From CAYTWW01 sp043801855 (GTDB taxonomy: Archaea > Nanobdellota > Nanobdellia > Woesearchaeales > GW2011-AR15), in the NCBI GenBank assembly GCA_043801855.1, contig JAZDLQ010000094.1, forward strand, positions 1 through 18,617: 18,617 nucleotides of DNA. The letters run 5' to 3'. Below, piece by piece: positions 15,812-18,617 of this stretch. Under the pieces are notes generated by a model. It was not told where the DNA came from. It searched no databases and saw only the letters and a program-made list of their open reading frames with translations. How positions within the stretch are numbered: position 1 is the first letter of the stretch; every line of letters begins with the position of its first letter. Both the position numbers and the translations under genes were made by a program.

Positions 15812-15856
15812 TATTACCATAATATTATGGTGATAAATACATATATTTAAACATTG
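15812..15856 (-). promoter_or_regulatory. TATA box and palindromic operator of the HEPN/nucleotidyltransferase pair
   Basis: ACCATAATATTATGGT (15816-15831) is a perfect 16-bp palindrome and extends to 22 bp (15812-15835... counting out 15814/15833) if one central-flank mismatch is allowed. It lies between a minus-strand TATA-like box (about 15839-15855) and the ATG at 15806, over the expected transcription start. This is where a repressor would act, and the winged helix of the first gene is the obvious candidate. Confidence 0.6.
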
Positions 15857-15935
15857 TTATAAAACTGTGCTCATATTATCCTATCCTTAAATATTGTATT
15901 TAGCTTTTTAGTTTTTATTATAAAACTTCTCTTAA

Positions 15936-15975
15936 TTGTCCACATTTTATTAACCTATTACTTTTTTGTGGACAA
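15936..15975. repeat. 40-bp palindromic element A, at the 3' end of fic
   Basis: TTGTCCAC (15936-15943) and GTGGACAA (15968-15975) form perfect 8-bp inverted ends around 24 A/T-rich bases. The element matches element B (16889-16928) in length and orientation, with 33 of 40 bases equal by my count. The last five codons and the stop of fic lie inside it. Confidence 0.8.
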
Positions 15976-16878
15976 ATGAATCTGGTCTAGCATTAGTTCA
16001 AACATCATATTACAGTATTCTTTGTATTTTTTTGCATTATGCAAATCAATTGCCCAATAATACTGCTGCCTTTTTTTTACAGGAATAAATAATTTTGGAT
16101 ATCCTCCCTTAATTAATATCCAGTTCATTAGTGCTCTTGCACATCTTCCATTACCATCTTCAAAAGGATGTATTTCAACAAATTTTGCATGAATCAGGCA
16201 TGCCATAACAAAAGGATGGTATTTTTTCTTATATTTATAGTAAAAGCCAATCATTTCTTTTAGTAATGGTGTTACTTCTTTTTCATCAGGAGGAATATAA
16301 TCTGCTCCTTCAATTTTTACAGGGAAAAACCTAATTCTCCCAGGATAAACTACTCCAGTATTTTTGGTTAAGATTTCATTTACCTTTTCAATAAATTCAA
16401 TTGTTATTTTTCCGCTATATTTTTTTAAATAATCCAGAGCTTCTCTTCCATTTATTGCTTCATTGTAATCTTTTGGAGGAGCTCCTGAGGGTATCTGCTT
16501 ATCATTTATTATAAGATATGTGTCTCTTAATGTTAAGCGATTTCCTTCTATTGCATTGGAATTGTATGTAAATCTGATGACAAAATCAGATTCTTCTTTT
16601 TCAATAATTGTTTTAGGTAATAACTTAATGTTTTTTTGATACACTTCTTTAAAATCATCAATTACTTCAAGCTTATTTGCATCGATATAGTCTTCATTAT
16701 AAATTTTATATTCTTCAAGCTTTAATTCCTTTAATTTTTTAGCAATGATATCATCAGATGGCTTTTTTGTTCCCAACTTAATCCTGATTTTTTTCCATTT
16801 ATCAGGGCCAATTCTAATTGTTTTGCCTAAATAATAATAAGCTGCATTTCCAGATTTAACTTTATCAATATAAGCCAC
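15958..16878 (-). CDS. Fic family protein AMPylase
   Basis: This is a 306-residue Fic protein; residue numbers below count from GTG 16878. The core motif HPFEDGNGRCAR (237-248) holds the catalytic His237 and the phosphate-binding Asn243/Arg245, as needed to transfer AMP to a target hydroxyl. An N-terminal inhibitory motif SNAIEGN (107-113, with Glu111 pointing into the ATP site in known class II Fic proteins) indicates an auto-inhibited enzyme. The target is unknown. An in-frame GTG at 16896 would add six residues (MDNIIN). I prefer 16878 because the TATA box at about 16898-16909 would start transcription right there, and MAYIDKVKSG is a natural start for such proteins. The gene is bordered at both ends by near-identical 40-bp palindromic elements. 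Confidence 0.85.
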   Translation of the reverse strand: MAYIDKVKSGNAAYYYLGKTIRIGPDKWKKIRIKLGTKKPSDDIIAKKLKELKLEEYKIYNEDYIDANKLEVIDDFKEVYQKNIKLLPKTIIEKEESDFVIRFTYNSNAIEGNRLTLRDTYLIINDKQIPSGAPPKDYNEAINGREALDYLKKYSGKITIEFIEKVNEILTKNTGVVYPGRIRFFPVKIEGADYIPPDEKEVTPLLKEMIGFYYKYKKKYHPFVMACLIHAKFVEIHPFEDGNGRCARALMNWILIKGGYPKLFIPVKKRQQYYWAIDLHNAKKYKEYCNMMFELMLDQIHLSTKK

Positions 16879-16888
16879 ATTAATAATA

Positions 16889-16928
16889 TTGTCCACATTT
16901 TATATAAATCTTTCTATTTTGTGGACAA
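16889..16928. repeat. 40-bp palindromic element B, at the fic promoter
   Basis: TTGTCCAC (16889-16896) and GTGGACAA (16921-16928) are perfect inverted ends, again with 24 bases between. The minus-strand TATA box of fic (TTTATATAAA, about 16898-16907) is enclosed, so a protein bound here would block fic transcription. See element A at 15936. Confidence 0.8.
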
Positions 16929-16938
16929 ATATAACTAT

Positions 16939-16958
16939 TGTTACACTTAAACGTAACA
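16939..16958. repeat. Inverted repeat TGTTAC / GTAACA in the divergent promoter region
   Basis: Two 6-bp arms (16939-16944, 16953-16958) are separated by 8 bases, 10 bases beyond element B on the upstream side of fic. A possible extra operator; short enough that chance is not excluded. Confidence 0.3.
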
Positions 16959-16971
16959 CTTATCTTTTTCT

Positions 16972-17030
16972 TTGTATATTTTATACAATTTTTGTATTTA
17001 TTTATACAAAAATAGTAATATTTATATATT
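16972..17030 (+). promoter_or_regulatory. Tandem palindromic operator and TATA box of the nucleotidyltransferase operon
   Basis: Two adjacent palindromes share the half-site TTGTAT/ATACAA. The first is TTGTATA-TTT-TATACAA (16972-16988); the second has 9-bp arms TTTTTGTAT (16989-16997) and ATACAAAAA (17004-17012) around 6 bases. A TATA-like box (about 17019-17030) follows, centred 28 bases before the ATG at 17053, so the message is near-leaderless. The operators lie just upstream of the TATA box, the usual site of an archaeal activator or of a repressor blocking TBP/TFB. Confidence 0.55.
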
Positions 17031-17052
17031 CGGATTACTTTTTAATAATTAA

Positions 17053-17676
17053 ATGACATATAACCCTGATGAAATCAGCTCAGAAAAGCTTTTTTTATTA
17101 TTGGATTCAATATCAAAATATGTTGATATAGAAATCAATCTGTATGCATTAGGTGGAACAGCATTAACATTGCTTGGAATAAAAAAATCTACACTTGACG
17201 TTGACATAAACATTGAAAAAAACAAAGATTATGATTATATCTGCAACTTGTTTAAAGAGCTTGGTTTTGAGAAAAAAGGAGCGATAAGATGGATTTCCCA
17301 AGAAGGAATCGCATTTGACATATTTCATGGCTCATATATATTAGGTACAGAATTGCTTTCAGATTGCCTAAAACTTGCGAGTCCAATAAGGTCTTTTGGC
17401 AAAATTAACCTATTTACACTCTCACTTGAAGACATTATCATAAGCAAATTATCAAGAGGAGACAATAGGGATTTTGATGACATTAAACTAATTTTTAACA
17501 AAAATAGTTTCAATTTACAAAATCTTATCAAAAGATATAAGCTAACTATGGAAAATTCAATTGTCTCTCAAAGCAAGCAAAAGCTGCTTGATCTAATTGA
17601 AATTAAATTCAAACAATGGAACATCCCTATCGATGAACAGATACTTAATGAGGTTAAAAAGTGGGAACCGAAATAG
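17053..17676 (+). CDS. AbiEii-like / DUF6036-like nucleotidyltransferase
   Basis: This 207-residue protein has the nucleotidyltransferase core LYALGGTALTLLGIKKSTLD (30-49), continuing Val-Asp51. It thus shows GGTAL, the metal pair Asp49/Asp51, and a third acid Asp89 in IAFDIF. The C-terminal half holds LSLEDIIISKLSRGDNRDFD (123-142), the feature of AbiEii-like and DUF6036 proteins that act as toxins or antitoxins by adding nucleotides to RNA or protein. All three carboxylates are present, so it should be active. It stands after a strong palindromic operator and a TATA box, and its end overlaps the next gene by 16 bases. The YNPD start resembles that of the nucleotidyltransferase at 26, though the rest differs. 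Confidence 0.8.
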   Translation: MTYNPDEISSEKLFLLLDSISKYVDIEINLYALGGTALTLLGIKKSTLDVDINIEKNKDYDYICNLFKELGFEKKGAIRWISQEGIAFDIFHGSYILGTELLSDCLKLASPIRSFGKINLFTLSLEDIIISKLSRGDNRDFDDIKLIFNKNSFNLQNLIKRYKLTMENSIVSQSKQKLLDLIEIKFKQWNIPIDEQILNEVKKWEPK

Positions 17677-18479
17677 ATAATAAACTCTCTGATGCAGGAT
17701 ATCATTTGCTTGGAGATAATGAGCGGATAGAAGAGCTAATCCTGGATATTTTAGAAAGCAAAAATAACAGATATCTGAAAGCTCTTCTTTTTTTAATCTA
17801 CAAATACGAATTAGATGTTCATAATATCTATAAAAAAACAAAAGAGAAGGAATTGTTCAATACAATAATAGGCATTGCTTCAAAAATATTTAATGAGTTA
17901 AATATTGATAAGAGGCTTCCAAACTATGCAGGCTTAAACAAGGGCTTGGAGAGTGAATATTTAAATAAGTTTAAGCTTGATTATGATGATTTTAAATATG
18001 AGTTTGAATTGCAGCTAAAAAATGAAATTGCGCCAAATTTATTTATAGACAAACAGAAATTTAATGAAGAGCGGGAATTGCAATATTCACTTTCAGCGCT
18101 TTTTACTGATAAAGAAAAACAGATAATAAAAAGATTACTTAATAATAAGCCAGTTAGTAAAACAGATTATGAGTATTTCTCAAGGAAAACCAAAAAAAAA
18201 TTAAAAAGCATAATCTCTCTTGAAGATTTTGCTAAATCGCTATACAATAATACTCCTCATTATGATGAGGATTTATTTAGATTGAAAAAAATGCTGGAAA
18301 AAGAACTTCTTAATGAAAAAAGCCAGATTTCAAAATACAATCTTTCTGATAATGAGATTATTATTGACTTAGTTGGAACTAATAATGAAGTAGAAATTCA
18401 CAGCTTTAAATTAAGCCAGATAAAAAACAATGATATGCTTAATCTTCTAAAAAAGTATCCTGAGCATGATTTTAGATAG
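17661..18479 (+). CDS. Uncharacterised archaeal protein with a YFSR-KKKLK domain, partner of the nucleotidyltransferase
   Basis: This 272-residue cytoplasmic protein starts on GTG 17661, with GAGGT (17650-17654) at a spacing of 6; it overlaps the upstream gene by 16 bases, so the two are translationally coupled. Residues 1-140 are mainly helical and acidic, with no family I can name. Residues 147-195 contain LFTDKEKQIIKRLL, then KPVSKTDYEYFSRKTKKKLK. This matches in style a basic domain seen in many archaeal hypothetical proteins (TEREYFSR-KKKL pattern), probably nucleic-acid binding. The C-terminus (230-272) looks like a small beta unit. With the preceding AbiEii-like enzyme it forms a likely two-gene regulatory or toxin-antitoxin-type module; which partner is toxic is unknown. 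Confidence 0.7.
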   Translation: MGTEIDNKLSDAGYHLLGDNERIEELILDILESKNNRYLKALLFLIYKYELDVHNIYKKTKEKELFNTIIGIASKIFNELNIDKRLPNYAGLNKGLESEYLNKFKLDYDDFKYEFELQLKNEIAPNLFIDKQKFNEERELQYSLSALFTDKEKQIIKRLLNNKPVSKTDYEYFSRKTKKKLKSIISLEDFAKSLYNNTPHYDEDLFRLKKMLEKELLNEKSQISKYNLSDNEIIIDLVGTNNEVEIHSFKLSQIKNNDMLNLLKKYPEHDFR

Positions 18480-18617
18480 TCTCTTATTACCTATGTAGTC
18501 TTAAAAGCCCACACTTTTAAATTCTCGAACGTTAGCCAACCAAAAAAACTACATGACACAAAAGAATGTTGCAATAAGAAAAAATCTTTTGAAATACAAT
18601 CAAAACATTTAAATATT
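18480..18617. other. Intergenic tail with a small hairpin
   Basis: No gene is visible before the window ends. TTAAAAG (18501-18507) and CTTTTAA (18514-18520) form a 7-bp hairpin with a 6-base loop shortly after the stop at 18479, and ATGTAG/CTACAT (18493-18498, 18549-18554) could pair around it. The last bases, CATTTAAATATT, look like a TATA box for a gene beyond the window. Confidence 0.3.

Noticed and set aside
15857..15927. 10-bp direct repeat TTATAAAACT (15857-15866, 15918-15927) and inverted AGTTTT/AAAACT
   Set aside because: Short and A/T-only between two genes; chance is likely and no function fits.
17593..17841. 82-codon minus-strand open frame across a gene junction
   Set aside because: Antisense to the well-supported overlapping pair at 17053-18479, with no supporting signals.
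18501..18520. 7-bp hairpin after the last gene as a terminator or small RNA
   Set aside because: No U-run follows directly and archaeal termination rarely needs a stem; no box C/D, tRNA or other RNA pattern is seen.
1..18617. CRISPR array, tRNA, rRNA or insertion sequence
   Set aside because: No spaced direct-repeat series, cloverleaf with CCA-type ends, rRNA-like stretch, or transposase frame was found on either strand.

Overview
The window is strongly AT-rich and reads as archaeal. Start codons sit about 24-30 bases downstream of A/T-only TATA-like boxes, several of them with little or no leader. Internal operon genes overlap by ATGA or GTGA, and the ribosome sites that are visible are of the GAGGTG/GGTGA type. 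The gene families point the same way: a DUF354 glycosyltransferase-like protein, an AAA ATPase with DUF4143, a HEPN/nucleotidyltransferase pair and a NodB-GT4 fusion. A small-genome (DPANN-like) archaeon is my inference; no rRNA or other phylogenetic marker is present to prove it.

Layout. (1) 26-2396, plus strand: a nucleotidyltransferase-fold protein, a 125-residue unknown protein that seems to start on AUA, and an ATPase with its own TATA box and repeat-type operator. (2) 2485-13211, plus strand: one tightly packed, nearly gapless surface-glycan operon. It holds a DUF354 protein, methyltransferase 1, a GT4, a deacetylase-GT4 fusion, a GT4, a multi-pass GT-C-like membrane protein, a GT4, methyltransferase 2 and an ALG11-like GT4. 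A MOP-type lipid-linked glycan flippase meets it tail to tail from the minus strand (13201-14661). Together these genes would build, trim, methylate, flip and possibly transfer a glycan. No initiating sugar-phosphate transferase and no nucleotide-sugar synthesis genes are in the window, so those functions must lie elsewhere. (3) 14683-18479: an accessory block with a HEPN plus wHTH-nucleotidyltransferase toxin-antitoxin-like pair (minus), an auto-inhibited-type Fic AMPylase (minus), and, divergent from it, an AbiEii-like nucleotidyltransferase with an uncharacterised archaeal partner (plus).

The most interesting signal: both methyltransferases of the glycan operon are split by a frameshift at the two longest homopolymers of the window (A11 at 3535-3545 and A12 at 11536-11547). 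Both tracts sit in the same context, TCAAG followed by A(n). In both, a good ribosome site and start codon overlap the preceding gene by 8 bases, and both join in frame as Ser-Arg-Lys-Lys-Lys if the tract is read as 10 (or 13) A. This suggests length-variable or slippage-read switching of two glycan methyltransferases, with sequencing error as the main alternative. A second unusual structure is a pair of 40-bp elements with perfect 8-bp inverted ends (TTGTCCAC...GTGGACAA) that border both ends of the fic gene. Other palindromic operators lie in front of the accessory genes.
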